A stretch of 10,000 nt of DNA, from assembly GCA_020216985.1 (NCBI GenBank), contig JAIWOH010000043.1, positions 1 to 10,000 of the forward strand, given 5' to 3'. The number at the start of each line of letters is the position of its first letter. The stretch's first letter is position 1. Below are positions 1-8,600 of this stretch, one piece after another. The notes beneath the pieces are model-generated. The model ran no database searches, was not told where the DNA came from, and saw nothing but the letters and a program-made list of their open reading frames with translations. The DNA comes from Nitrospira sp. GTDB taxonomy: Bacteria; Nitrospirota; Nitrospiria; Nitrospirales; Nitrospiraceae. The position numbers and the translations under genes were made by a program.

Positions 1-2
1 GG

Positions 3-668
3 GGCAACCAAATCAGCATCCTCGTGGGCGATTACCTTTACACCAGGGCCATGTGCCGCGTCGTAGAGTTTCGGAGCCAGGGCATCAACGAAGTGCTGGC
101 CGAGGCCTGTAAGAAAATGGCGGAGGGAGAAGTCCTGCAGTTGTACTACAACGGCAATCCGTCCATCCCCGAAAGCGATTACATCAAAATCGTCGAACAC
201 AAAACCGCCGGCTTGATCGCAGCCGCCTGTCGGATGGGCGCCATTTTGGCCGAAGCCTCCGAAGCACAGCAAGAGGCCCTGTTTCGATTCGGACAGTATC
301 TGGGCATCGCCTTCCAGGTCGCCGACGACACCTTGGACTATACCGCAAACGGCGCCTCGTTGGGGAAAACCATCGGACAGGACCTGCGGCAGGGAAAAGC
401 CACGCTTCCGTTGCTCCATCTGCTCCGGCAGTGCTCGGAGCAGGACGCACGCATGATCAAAGACCGGATGGAAACCAGAACCCTGAGCGCCGCCGACTTG
501 GAACGGATCCTGTTTCTGATGACGGAATACGGGTCGATCACCTATGCGATGGATCGGGCTCGAACATACGTGGCTGCGGCCAAGCGCGAGCTCGATCTGT
601 TCGAAGACGGTCCGGCACGGCGCGCTTTGACGGTCGCCGCCGATTACATGATCACCAGAGATCGATAA
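3..668 (+). CDS. Long-chain polyprenyl diphosphate synthase (IspB/HepT type), 5' end cut by window edge
   Basis: Trans-prenyltransferase that extends an allylic diphosphate with isopentenyl diphosphate units, giving the side chain of a respiratory quinone. The frame is open back to base 3, and the first visible residues (GNQISILVGDYLYTRAM) match the family's conserved WGN-x-x-(S/A)-(V/I)-L-x-GD-(Y/F)-L block, so the GTG at 24 lies inside the gene. About 221 residues are visible and roughly 100 N-terminal ones are missing, including the first Asp-rich motif. The second Asp-rich motif FQVADDTLDYT is present (DDTLD at bases 324-338) and binds Mg-diphosphate. It is followed by GKTIGQDLRQGKATLPL, typical of the long-chain IspB/HepT branch rather than IspA. 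Chain length cannot be decided without the residues upstream of the first motif. It ends with TAA, and the next gene follows 126 bases later on the same strand. Confidence 0.93.
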   Translation, partial: GNQISILVGDYLYTRAMCRVVEFRSQGINEVLAEACKKMAEGEVLQLYYNGNPSIPESDYIKIVEHKTAGLIAAACRMGAILAEASEAQQEALFRFGQYLGIAFQVADDTLDYTANGASLGKTIGQDLRQGKATLPLLHLLRQCSEQDARMIKDRMETRTLSAADLERILFLMTEYGSITYAMDRARTYVAAAKRELDLFEDGPARRALTVAADYMITRDR

Positions 669-794
669 CCGTCTTCCCACCCGTCCATATCGCAGAACGG
701 TTTTGGGAAATCACTCCCCTCAGGATGGCAAGACTCATTTCCCGGTCGATATCAATCGTTCAACTATCGTCACACGGAGCAAAGAGGTCCGGTC
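669..794 (+). other. Intergenic gap between prenyl synthase and DUF1015 gene
   Basis: This 126-base spacer contains no ORF that looks real and no convincing promoter. A 7-base inverted repeat (GGGAAAT at 705-711 and ATTTCCC at 737-743, 25-base loop) is present but has no T-run, so I do not call it a terminator. The last 14 bases hold the ribosome-binding site of the next gene. Readthrough from the prenyl synthase gene is possible. Confidence 0.6.
781..787 (+). promoter_or_regulatory. Ribosome-binding site of DUF1015 gene
   Basis: AAAGAGG lies 7 bases upstream of the ATG at 795. It is a good Shine-Dalgarno match at normal spacing and supports that start. Confidence 0.7.
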
Positions 795-2117
795 ATGTCA
801 GAGATTTTTCCGTTTCACGGCACACTCTACGACCCTGCCGTTGTGGGCGACATTAAAGAGGTGGTCGCCCCACCCTACGACGTCATCGACGCGGCCGGTC
901 AAGACGCGCTTCATCGACGTCATCCGTACAACATCATTCGCTTGGAATTGGGCCTCGACAGGCCGGGAGACGGGCCGACCGAAAACCGCTATACCCGGGC
1001 CGCCACCACGTTGCGCGAGTGGCGCGCAAGCGGCGCGCTCAAACGGGACCGGCAAGCGGCTCTCTACTACCATACGATTGAATATCGCCCTCCCTCATTC
1101 GGCACCGACGCAACGGTTTCAAAAGTACTGCGCGGATTTCTCGCACTGGTCAAGCTCGAGGCGTTGGATTCCGGACAGATCTATCCTCATGAAAACACCA
1201 GAGCCGCGGCGAAAACCGACCGCCTGAACCTCTTGCAGGCCTGCCGAGCGAACTTGAGCCCCATTTGGTCGCTGTATTCCGACCCGGAGGGCAGTGTGGT
1301 CGGACTTTTGGAAACGGCTGTCAAGGGACGACCGGCCCGCTACGACTTTGAAGACGACGCCGGTTTCCGCGAACAGCTTTGGCCCGTCACCGACTCCGCT
1401 CTCCTCGATCAAGTCGTTCATATCATGCGGAGCAAGCCTCTTTTTATCGCAGACGGCCATCACCGCTATGAAACCGCGCTGAACTATCGAGTGCTTCGCC
1501 GGCAAGAGGGCGATCCTGCGGATCTTCAGCCCTATGATTGCGTCTTGATGCTGCTGGCTCCGCTGGAAGATCCCGGCTTGACCGTTCTGCCGACGCACCG
1601 GGTTCTCACCGCTCCTCTGCCATCGTACGAGAAGATCAAATCCTTGCTCGGCGACACGTTCGACTATCAGGAATTTCCCTATACGGACGCCACGCAACAG
1701 ACAGCGCGCGTGCAATTCATCGCCACACTCAGGTCAAACGGGCGATCCGCCCCCGTGTTTGGAATGGCCGTGAAGGGCGAGTCCCGATACGCCACCCTGA
1801 CGCTGAAACCGGCCCATCGCCCGTCGCCCGACGCCTCTCCGCGCGCGCGACTCGACGTGTCGCTGCTCCAGCAACTGATCATCGCCAAACTCTGCCCTTC
1901 GCGCGAAGAGCAAGAAGCGATTCTTTACACCAAAGATGACCATGAAGCGTTGAATTGGGTCGCTCAAGGAATCGGCACCGGGGCGTTGCTGCTCAACGCG
2001 ACCAAGGTGGGAGAAATCCGCGCGGTTGCGACGGCGGGCGAGCGTATGCCGCACAAATCGACATACTTTTACCCCAAACCGCTCACCGGTTTGGTTCTCC
2101 ACGTGATGGAGGAGTGA
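795..2117 (+). CDS. DUF1015 family protein (COG4198/PF06245), function unknown
   Basis: A 440-residue soluble protein with no signal peptide or membrane segment. It starts with the family's typical opening (FPFHGTLYDPAVVGDIKEVVAPPYDVI), in which the VVAPPYDVI block near residues 23-31 is conserved. It carries the family hallmark ADGHHRYET at residues 219-227, with paired histidines 222-223 that look like an active-site or ligand site. IYPHENT near residue 130 is another conserved block. Length is normal for the family (about 400-450). The biochemical role is not established to my knowledge. In some bacteria, notably clostridia, homologues sit beside serine-biosynthesis genes, and a distant link to ParB-like serine kinases has been suggested; nothing in this window tests that. 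The gene is 126 bases downstream of the prenyl synthase and only 17 bases upstream of a sigma-54 regulator, so cotranscription with the latter is likely. Confidence 0.92.
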   Translation: MSEIFPFHGTLYDPAVVGDIKEVVAPPYDVIDAAGQDALHRRHPYNIIRLELGLDRPGDGPTENRYTRAATTLREWRASGALKRDRQAALYYHTIEYRPPSFGTDATVSKVLRGFLALVKLEALDSGQIYPHENTRAAAKTDRLNLLQACRANLSPIWSLYSDPEGSVVGLLETAVKGRPARYDFEDDAGFREQLWPVTDSALLDQVVHIMRSKPLFIADGHHRYETALNYRVLRRQEGDPADLQPYDCVLMLLAPLEDPGLTVLPTHRVLTAPLPSYEKIKSLLGDTFDYQEFPYTDATQQTARVQFIATLRSNGRSAPVFGMAVKGESRYATLTLKPAHRPSPDASPRARLDVSLLQQLIIAKLCPSREEQEAILYTKDDHEALNWVAQGIGTGALLLNATKVGEIRAVATAGERMPHKSTYFYPKPLTGLVLHVMEE

Positions 2118-2120
2118 CGC

Positions 2121-2126
2121 AGGGAG
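2121..2126 (+). promoter_or_regulatory. Ribosome-binding site fixing the start of the sigma-54 regulator
   Basis: AGGGAG ends 8 bases before the ATG at 2135. The reading frame is open further upstream to 1955, but that stretch overlaps the DUF1015 gene in another frame and does not resemble a receiver domain. This site plus the immediate start of the receiver fold (MAEKILIADDDPDI) selects 2135. Confidence 0.75.
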
Positions 2127-2134
2127 ACAGGACC

Positions 2135-3538
2135 ATGGCCGAGAAAATCCTCATCGCCGACGACGATCCAGACATTGTGTCGGTGTTGCAAGACCGGCTT
2201 CAGTCCCACGGCTACGACATCGTCACCGCGAGAGACGGTCAGGAGGCAATCGGGCAAATCGCGCAGGAATCCCCCAACCTGGTACTGCTGGATCTGACCC
2301 TCCCCAAGCTCTCCGGAATCGACGTCTTGAAACACTTGAACCGTCTGAAACAATCGGACAACCTACCCGTGGTCGTCATGACCGCCCACGGCTCCATCGA
2401 CATCGCGGTCGAGGCGATGAAAGAAGGAGCTTACGACTTTCTGACCAAACCGCTGGACAAGGACCACTTGCTGCTCGTCATCAGAAAAGCCATCGAACGA
2501 GATCATTTGCGCCGACAGATCGACTATCTCCGCTCCGAGGTCGCCGGACGCTACGCTTCGATCGTCGGCAACAGCCCGTCGATCCAACCCATCATCGAAG
2601 CGGCCCGTCGGGCCGCCAAGTCCGACGCCGGCGTGCTCTTGCTCGGCGAGAGCGGAACCGGCAAGGAACTGTTCGCCCGATCCATCCACCAATGGAGCCA
2701 TCGCCAGGCCATGCCGCTCATCGTCATCAACTGCGTAGCGCTGACCGAAACCTTGCTCGAGAACGAACTGTTCGGCCATGAACGCGGCGCCTTTACCGGA
2801 GCGGACCGGCAACAGAAAGGCAAGTTGGAAATGGCCGACGGCGGCACGGTGTTTCTGGACGAAATCGGCGACATGTCGCTGCCGCTGCAGGCCAAACTGC
2901 TGCGCGTGCTGCAGGACCGTGAGTTTCACCGCGTCGGCGGCACCAAGACCGTTTCGGTCAACATCCGCATCATCGCGGCCACGAATAAGGACTTAAAGAA
3001 AGCGGTGAAAGCCGGCGAGTTCCGCGAGGATCTCTATTTTCGATTGAACGTCATCACGCTCACTCTTCCTCCACTGCGGGAGCGCCGAAGCGACATACCC
3101 GCATTGGCCCACTTCTTCCTCGATCGGCACGCGAAGGATGCCAAGCGCCCGCACATGACCTTCAGCTCCCAGGCGCTGGATGCCCTGACCCGATATTCTT
3201 GGCCGGGCAACATTCGGGAGTTGGAGAATGTGATCGCCCGAGCCGTCGTCTTGAGCCCCACCGACACGATCGAACCCAACATGCTCGCCCTGTTGCAGGA
3301 AGAACAGGACCTCCGCCCCCACGATGGTCCCTATCTTCCTTATTTGGATTTGCCCTACCACCAATCGATGGAAGAACACAGTCGCTACATCATCGCCCGC
3401 GCCGTCGCCCACGCCAACGGCAATCAAACCAAGGCCGCGGAGTTTTTAAAGCTCCAGCGCACCTACTTGGCTCGTTTGATCAAACGCCACAAGTCCATGG
3501 GAGAGATTGGAAACACGATTCTGTCCGACGGAGTCTGA
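2135..3538 (+). CDS. NtrC-family sigma-54-dependent response regulator (receiver, AAA+, Fis-type HTH)
   Basis: A 467-residue cytoplasmic transcription activator that uses ATP hydrolysis to open promoters bound by sigma-54 RNA polymerase. Receiver, residues 3-120: acidic pocket D9-D10-D11, phosphoacceptor D53 (LLDLTLP), T83 and K105 (LTKPLD) are all present. Central AAA+ domain, about 143-380: Walker A GESGTGKE at 171-178, the sigma-54 contact loop GAFTGA at 218-223 intact, Walker B GGTVFLDE at 236-243, and the REDLYFRLN arginine-finger region at 297-305. C-terminal Fis-like helix-turn-helix at about 430-452 (NQTKAAEFLKLQRTYLARLI). Length and order match NtrC/AtoC/ZraR proteins, and the intact GAFTGA loop indicates real sigma-54 dependence. 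No partner kinase is adjacent on the same strand; the upstream neighbour is the DUF1015 gene, 17 bases away. Target genes cannot be told from the sequence. Confidence 0.96.
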   Translation: MAEKILIADDDPDIVSVLQDRLQSHGYDIVTARDGQEAIGQIAQESPNLVLLDLTLPKLSGIDVLKHLNRLKQSDNLPVVVMTAHGSIDIAVEAMKEGAYDFLTKPLDKDHLLLVIRKAIERDHLRRQIDYLRSEVAGRYASIVGNSPSIQPIIEAARRAAKSDAGVLLLGESGTGKELFARSIHQWSHRQAMPLIVINCVALTETLLENELFGHERGAFTGADRQQKGKLEMADGGTVFLDEIGDMSLPLQAKLLRVLQDREFHRVGGTKTVSVNIRIIAATNKDLKKAVKAGEFREDLYFRLNVITLTLPPLRERRSDIPALAHFFLDRHAKDAKRPHMTFSSQALDALTRYSWPGNIRELENVIARAVVLSPTDTIEPNMLALLQEEQDLRPHDGPYLPYLDLPYHQSMEEHSRYIIARAVAHANGNQTKAAEFLKLQRTYLARLIKRHKSMGEIGNTILSDGV

Positions 3539-3571
3539 CGACCGTTCCCATCGATTTGTCGGATGAAAACC

Positions 3572-3590
3572 GGCCGTTTCTTCACCGGCC
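3572..3590. terminator. Weak hairpin in the convergent gap, possible bidirectional terminator
   Basis: GGCCG (3572-3576) and CGGCC (3586-3590) form a 5-base-pair GC stem with a 9-base loop between the ends of two convergent genes. On the minus strand the stem is followed by GGTTTTC, a short T tract; on the plus strand no T run follows. Location favours a terminator, but the stem is short. Confidence 0.3.
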
Positions 3591-3623
3591 TCTCAGAAAG
3601 AAACAAAGAAGACGTGCGATCGA

Positions 3624-4373
3624 CTAGCGGGCGGAGGCGAGCTGTCGGTCTTCCAGGCGAATCAGCCCCGCTCGAACATCTTGATCGGCTTGAGTGTATC
3701 GTTCGATGGTCCCCACGTCGGACCAGTAGCCCTGCATATCGTACCCTGCGATCCTTTCGCCTCGTTGAATGGCGGCGACATAGGGATCAATGATCGACAG
3801 AGCCGTTTCCCTGGGCACATCCCTAAGGAGGCACAGGTCCAGGATATGAATGCCGGCGAACATCCGCGGCACGGTGGGACCGCTATCATCAAGGCCCCTG
3901 CCGGTAATTCGCACAATGCGATGTTCCGCCTCCTCCATCTCCACCAAGCCCCACCGAGCGGCATCGCTATCCTCCCGCAGAACCAACGTCGCCACGGCCT
4001 TTTCGGCGACATGAAACGCCATGAGCTCTTTCAGGTCCAACTCAACAAGCGTATCGCCGTTTAAGACCAACACCGGCTCTCCATTGAAATAGGGCTCGGC
4101 CTGTTTGATCCCTCCACCGGTGCCCAAAATCGTCGTCTCTTTGGAGTACGTGATCCGCAGGCCGAATTGCGACCCATCGCCCAAGGCCTCTTCGATCATT
4201 GAACCGAGATAATGCAGATTGATGACGACGTCCCGGAATCCATGACGCCGGAGGAGCAATAGATTCCACACGATCAACGGCGTGCCGCCGACCGGCAACA
4301 GCGGCTTCGGCACGCTGTCGGTCAACGGGCGAAGCCTGGTTCCAAGCCCCGCCGCAAGAATCATGGCCTTCAT
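3624..4373 (-). CDS. murU: MurU-like sugar-1-phosphate nucleotidyltransferase (probable MurNAc-1-P uridylyltransferase)
   Basis: A 249-residue cytoplasmic Rossmann-type nucleotidyltransferase (NTP_transferase family). It shows the N-terminal signature GLGTRLRPLT at residues 9-18, the catalytic lysine region PKPLLPV at 22-28, GTGGG at 84-88, the metal-binding NGD at 105-107 and a C-terminal YWSDVGTIERY block at 216-226. The lack of a left-handed beta-helix argues against GlmU. MKAMILAAG at the start is the usual MurU/ManC-like opening. It lies 89 bases downstream of an AmgK-like sugar kinase on the same strand. In Pseudomonas putida the amgK-murU pair converts MurNAc to UDP-MurNAc in cell-wall recycling, so this function is inferred mainly from that pairing. 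P. putida MurU is a little shorter, about 223 residues. An NDP-hexose or mannose-1-phosphate guanylyltransferase is the main alternative. AAGGA 8 bases upstream supports the ATG at 4373. Confidence 0.85.
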   Translation of the reverse strand: MKAMILAAGLGTRLRPLTDSVPKPLLPVGGTPLIVWNLLLLRRHGFRDVVINLHYLGSMIEEALGDGSQFGLRITYSKETTILGTGGGIKQAEPYFNGEPVLVLNGDTLVELDLKELMAFHVAEKAVATLVLREDSDAARWGLVEMEEAEHRIVRITGRGLDDSGPTVPRMFAGIHILDLCLLRDVPRETALSIIDPYVAAIQRGERIAGYDMQGYWSDVGTIERYTQADQDVRAGLIRLEDRQLASAR

Positions 4374-4381
4374 AACACGGA

Positions 4382-4386
4382 TCCTT
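4382..4386 (-). promoter_or_regulatory. Ribosome-binding site of murU-like gene
   Basis: On the minus strand AAGGA lies 8 bases before the ATG at 4373. A second in-frame ATG (codon 4) is less well placed relative to it. The 89-base gap to the kinase gene shows no promoter of its own. Confidence 0.6.
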
Positions 4387-4462
4387 AGAGCCGGAGCGAG
4401 CCCAAAACCGGCGCGATCATCCGCAACCCCGGACCGGCGTCACCCGCCGAACGGATCACCGT

Positions 4463-5569
4463 TCATTGCAACTCCGGCACGTACGGAGCGAGGCGGCGGC
4501 GCAGCCTGTCTAATTCCGGATACTTGGCAAGATTTCGCTTCACGTAGCCCAGCACGCGCGGAATGTCCGGCAGAAATTTGGGATTGTGTTTCACGCGATC
4601 GATATAGACGAATCGGCCAGCGGCCTTGAGATTTCGTTGGATGCTGGTGAGATCGAACAAACGGCGAAACGAAGCGCGATTGGCCCAGACGACGCGCCGG
4701 GCGGCCATCCGGTCCAGATAGTAGTCCACCAACTCATCGACCAGCGATTCGTCAAGCTCGATATACGCGTCCCGCAGGAGAGATGCCAAGTCATAGGTCG
4801 CCGGTCCCATCAAGGCATCTTGAAAATCGATCACACCCAATCGCTCTCCATCGACCATCACGTTGCGCGAATGGTAATCTCGATGCACGAAAACACGAGG
4901 CTGTCCCGCCAACGTGTCGGCGATACGCTCGAACTCCTGGCGAATCGCGATCCAATCGTCCGAACACATCGGTTTTCCCCGTCGCGCGACGACGCCGTAC
5001 TCCAGAAAGTGATCGAACTCCCACATCAATAACGGAACGTCAAAGCGGCGATGAAAAGCCACGCAGCCTACATCGGCCGGCATCGTGGCTTCCATCTGGA
5101 ACCGAACCATGATATCGATGGCCTGCTTGTAGCGCGACTCCAGTGTCGCGGGATCTGCCGTACGGGCCGCTTCCGCGAGCGTCACGTCGCCGAAATCCTC
5201 AAGGTACAAAAGACCGGCGTCTACGTCGTAATAATGGAGCGTCGGCACCGACACATCCGCTTTCGCCAGATGCGCGAGGATGTTTACAAAAGGCAACTCG
5301 TCGATTTCCTTACTCGTGCCACTGACCGCCTCCTCGGACTGTTTGAACCCCTCCGCTTGAGCCAATTGCATGATGATCACGGAGTGCGGCGGACCGCCGT
5401 CGAGCACCGCACGATAATAGCGGCGATTCGACGCATCACCAGCCAACGGCCGGATCTCGCGCAGGATCAGGCCTGGGGCAAGATACGTTTGAACCGTCCG
5501 CCCCACGTGGGACGAATCTGGAGGAAGGGGCGAAACCGGGGCGGGAGGAGCCGAATGAACCTTCGACAT
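4463..5569 (-). CDS. amgK: AmgK-like aminoglycoside phosphotransferase-family sugar kinase (probable MurNAc/GlcNAc anomeric kinase)
   Basis: A 368-residue cytoplasmic kinase of the APH/choline-kinase fold. Visible motifs are PLAGDASNRRYYR at residues 41-53 (nucleotide-loop region diagnostic of the AmgK branch), YLEDFGD at 122-128, the catalytic loop HRDYHSRNVMV at 229-239 with D231 as likely base and N236 as metal ligand, and GVIDFQDALMGPATYDLASLLRD at 245-267 with metal-binding D248. AmgK phosphorylates MurNAc or GlcNAc at the anomeric carbon; MurU, encoded next downstream here, then makes UDP-MurNAc. The first ~20 residues are Pro/Ser rich and may be an unconserved extension. I find no Shine-Dalgarno before the ATG at 5569, nor before the alternative GTG at codon 22. 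A near-consensus promoter sits immediately upstream. The function assignment combines motif match and gene pairing; substrate choice between MurNAc and GlcNAc is not resolved. Confidence 0.87.
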   Translation of the reverse strand: MSKVHSAPPAPVSPLPPDSSHVGRTVQTYLAPGLILREIRPLAGDASNRRYYRAVLDGGPPHSVIIMQLAQAEGFKQSEEAVSGTSKEIDELPFVNILAHLAKADVSVPTLHYYDVDAGLLYLEDFGDVTLAEAARTADPATLESRYKQAIDIMVRFQMEATMPADVGCVAFHRRFDVPLLMWEFDHFLEYGVVARRGKPMCSDDWIAIRQEFERIADTLAGQPRVFVHRDYHSRNVMVDGERLGVIDFQDALMGPATYDLASLLRDAYIELDESLVDELVDYYLDRMAARRVVWANRASFRRLFDLTSIQRNLKAAGRFVYIDRVKHNPKFLPDIPRVLGYVKRNLAKYPELDRLRRRLAPYVPELQ

Positions 5570-5578
5570 ACGCAGGCG

Positions 5579-5607
5579 ATTATATCCGTGATCACTCCGT
5601 CTGTCAC
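5579..5607 (-). promoter_or_regulatory. Sigma-70-type promoter of the amgK-murU operon
   Basis: On the minus strand, a -35 element GTGACA (5607-5602, five of six to TTGACA), a 17-base spacer and a perfect -10 TATAAT (5584-5579). Transcription should begin near 5572, only about 3 bases before the amgK ATG at 5569. It lies in the 62-base gap after the hybrid-kinase stop, giving the recycling pair its own transcription. The spacer contains the palindrome GTGATCAC (5588-5595). Confidence 0.7.
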
Positions 5608-5631
5608 GAAGGGCGGCTGAATCTCACACCA

Positions 5632-8600
5632 TCATGTTTTGAAACGGTTGACGCCAATTCGGTTGCCCACAGTCACAGCCGATAGACCATTATTTTCGCG
5701 GGATGTGGGATACCAACGCGCAAGCACCGCCGCCAGTGTTTGAGCCTGAACGGGTTTGCTCACAAAGTCATCCATACCGGCGGCAAGACACGCCGCCCGA
5801 TCATCCACCGCCACATTGGCCGTCATCGCAATAATGGGGAGGCGGACGCCGGGCGCCTCCTGCCGACGAATCTCCGCCGCGGCCTGTAACCCATCCATGA
5901 CCGGCATTTGACAATCCATCAAAACCACGGCGTAGCTGGCGCGCGATACCGCCTCTACAGCTTCCCGACCGTTTGTGACCACATCCACTCGATATCCCAT
6001 CTTCTCGAGCATCCGCACAGCCACTTTTTGATTCACGATGTTGTCCTCGGCAAGCAGAATTCGCGGGCTGTCCCGCATTCGAGCTTCAGCTAGGCTATGC
6101 CGTGTAATAAGGTTGGAGGTGGGAACGTGGTGTCCCGAATTGCCTTCAACCGTCATGGACGTTGGAGGAGCATTCAGAACAGCCGCCAGACACTCACGGA
6201 GCTGCGTCTCACGGACCGGTTTGGTCAGATATGCCATACAGCCGGCGTCGCGTGCAAGAACGGCGTCACCGCGTTGCCCTCGAGAGGTCAGCAAGACAAG
6301 CCGAGTGGCGGCAAGCAGGGGGTCGGCTTTGACCGCCTTCACCAAATCCAACCCGCTCATCCCCGGCATCTGGGAATCAATAATCGCAACGTCGCAAACT
6401 TGATTACAACGCGCCGCATCACGTAACAGTTGAAGCGCTTGGCACCCATTCTCCGCCGAGAGACATGAGGCACCCCATTTCTCTGCATAGAGCTCGATTA
6501 CGCGACGGTTGGTAGCATGATCGTCGACGACGCACAATCGGCGTCCCTTGAGATTCGTTACAGTCGTATTGAAAGAAGGCAACGTCGTTGACAGCACTTG
6601 AAACTGAACCGTGAACCAAAATGTACTGCCTTTCCCCACCTGACTTGCCACACCAATCTGCCCGTCCATAAGTCGCACGAGCTGTTTGCAGATTGCCAAA
6701 CCCAGTCCCGTACCGCCGTATTTGCGGGTGGTTGAACTGTCGGCTTGGACAAATGGCTGAAACAGACGTCTTTGGGCTTCCGCTTCAATGCCAACGCCCG
6801 TATCAGCTACTTCAAACCGCACGATAGCCTCGTCGTCGGTACGCCGAACCAGGCCGACGGTGACGACGACTTCCCCCTGCTCTGTAAACTTGATGGCGTT
6901 GCCGATGAGATTGAAGAGAACCTGCCGCAGTTTTCCGGGGTCCCCGCGCAGGGCGACCGGCACATCTGCGTGAAACAGACCGGCGAGGTTCAACCCTTTG
7001 TGGGCGGCCCTTTCAGCCAAGAGATCGATCACTCCCTCCGTTGTCGCGCGCAAGTCGAAATCTATGGCTTCAAGGGTCAGTTTGCCCGCTTCGCCTTTGG
7101 AAAAGTCGAGAATATCGTTGATGATCGCGAGCAGATGTCGGCCGCAGTTGCGGATCGTTTCGGCAAACTCCCGCTGCTCAGCGGTTAGCTCCGTGTCCAA
7201 TAGCAGATCCGTCATGCCGATGACGCCGTTCATGGGTGTACGGATTTCGTGACTCATAGTCGCCAGAAAATCACTCTTCGCCCGCGCGGCGGCCTCTGCT
7301 GATTCCTTCGCTGCCAGCAATTCCCGCTCCGCTCGTCTCTGTTGAGTCATATCTCGTATAACCGTGATCATGAACAAGCCGCCGGAGAGCTCCGCATGGC
7401 TGAGTCTGATTTCAGCCGGAAACTCAATTCCGTTGCGTCTGCGACCCACCGAGTCGAATCCGTCACTTATTAATCTGATCGCCGGTGACGTCGCGCAGGA
7501 AGCACGGTGAGCGCGATGTCTGACGCGAAATTGTTCGGGCACCACCATCTCAATCGGTCGACCCCCCAGCTCGTCTGGGGAAAAACCGAACAATCGCTCG
7601 GCCTGCCGATTGCTCAACACGATCCGGCCCTCGCCGTCGGTGATGAGGATGGCATCGGGTGCCGCCTCGATGAGATGTTGAAACTTGCGCTCCGCGTCTT
7701 GCGCCCGCTCCCGCTCTTCAGCCGCCACTGCGTACGACTTATGCTGGCGGCGCACGCTCCACAAAAGCGCCCCCACCAACGGAAGAATCATCCCACCCCC
7801 CGCAAAACCGATTTTTGTTATGGTTGCCCGAATGGGATTCACAAGATCATCGCGGTCCACTCGCACAAGGATCCCCCATCGAAACGCGTCGAGTTCTTCT
7901 ATTCCTTTCGTCATTGCATAGCCGGTGATGACGTCCACCTGTCTGCGCAGATGTCGTTCTTCAATAAATCCGGGAGGGGCCGAATCAAACAATTGCGCGG
8001 AAGGCAATCCCTTCCGTTTTAAATTGACCGTTCCTTCTTCTCGCAGATGCGAATCCGCGATGACTTCCCCCGCGCGATTCAGAAACTGGTACTCGACCCG
8101 CACGGTCGATCCCCATTGCGCTTGCAATGCAGTCACGGTTCGCGCGAAGCAATCTTCCAACACCGCAAGCGAAATCTCCTCGGTCACGGCCCCAAGAAAT
8201 TCACCGGACGGTCCTTCGATCGGCGCGGTCAGTGAAGCTACAATGGCACCCCCTAAGTCCTCGGATGGTCGAGGTTCTGTCGCCACAACCCTTCCGACAG
8301 CTCTCACGGACTGAAACCACGGTTGCTGTTCCTTGCTCAGACCAAGACGACCCTCGTCCGTTGCCGCAATGATTCGGCCTCTCGCGTCAACAGCGGCAAG
8401 CCATTCATAGGCCGCATAGGCATCGGCCATCCATTGCAAATGCTCCGTCATCACAAGCACGTCGGCTTCTTGAAAGGTTCGAGACCGTGCCAGCATTTGA
8501 ATGTCGCTGTACCGTTCGGCCATCTCAAGATCCAGCTTGCCGGCGATATCGACCGCCGCCAACGCGAGACTCTCGCCCGCAGCCGCCACTAACCGATTTT

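Noticed and set aside
24..26. GTG at 24 as start of the prenyl synthase
   Set aside because: The frame continues upstream to the window edge and encodes conserved family residues (GNQISIL), so the gene is cut by the window rather than starting here.
705..743. Inverted repeat GGGAAAT/ATTTCCC as terminator after the prenyl synthase
   Set aside because: The stem is only 7 base pairs, AT-containing, with a 25-base loop and no T-run.
1955..2134. Extended N-terminus of the sigma-54 regulator
   Set aside because: It overlaps the DUF1015 gene in another frame, has low-complexity arginine-rich sequence, and a good ribosome-binding site sits right before the ATG at 2135.
2363..2929. Long antisense ORFs opposite the regulator (and similar ones across the other genes)
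   Set aside because: They mirror the codon pattern of the real gene in a GC-rich genome, have no recognisable domains, and lack ribosome-binding sites.
7507..8022. Plus-strand ORF opposite the hybrid kinase
   Set aside because: It covers the PAS and membrane region of a clearly real gene on the other strand and shows no domain of its own.
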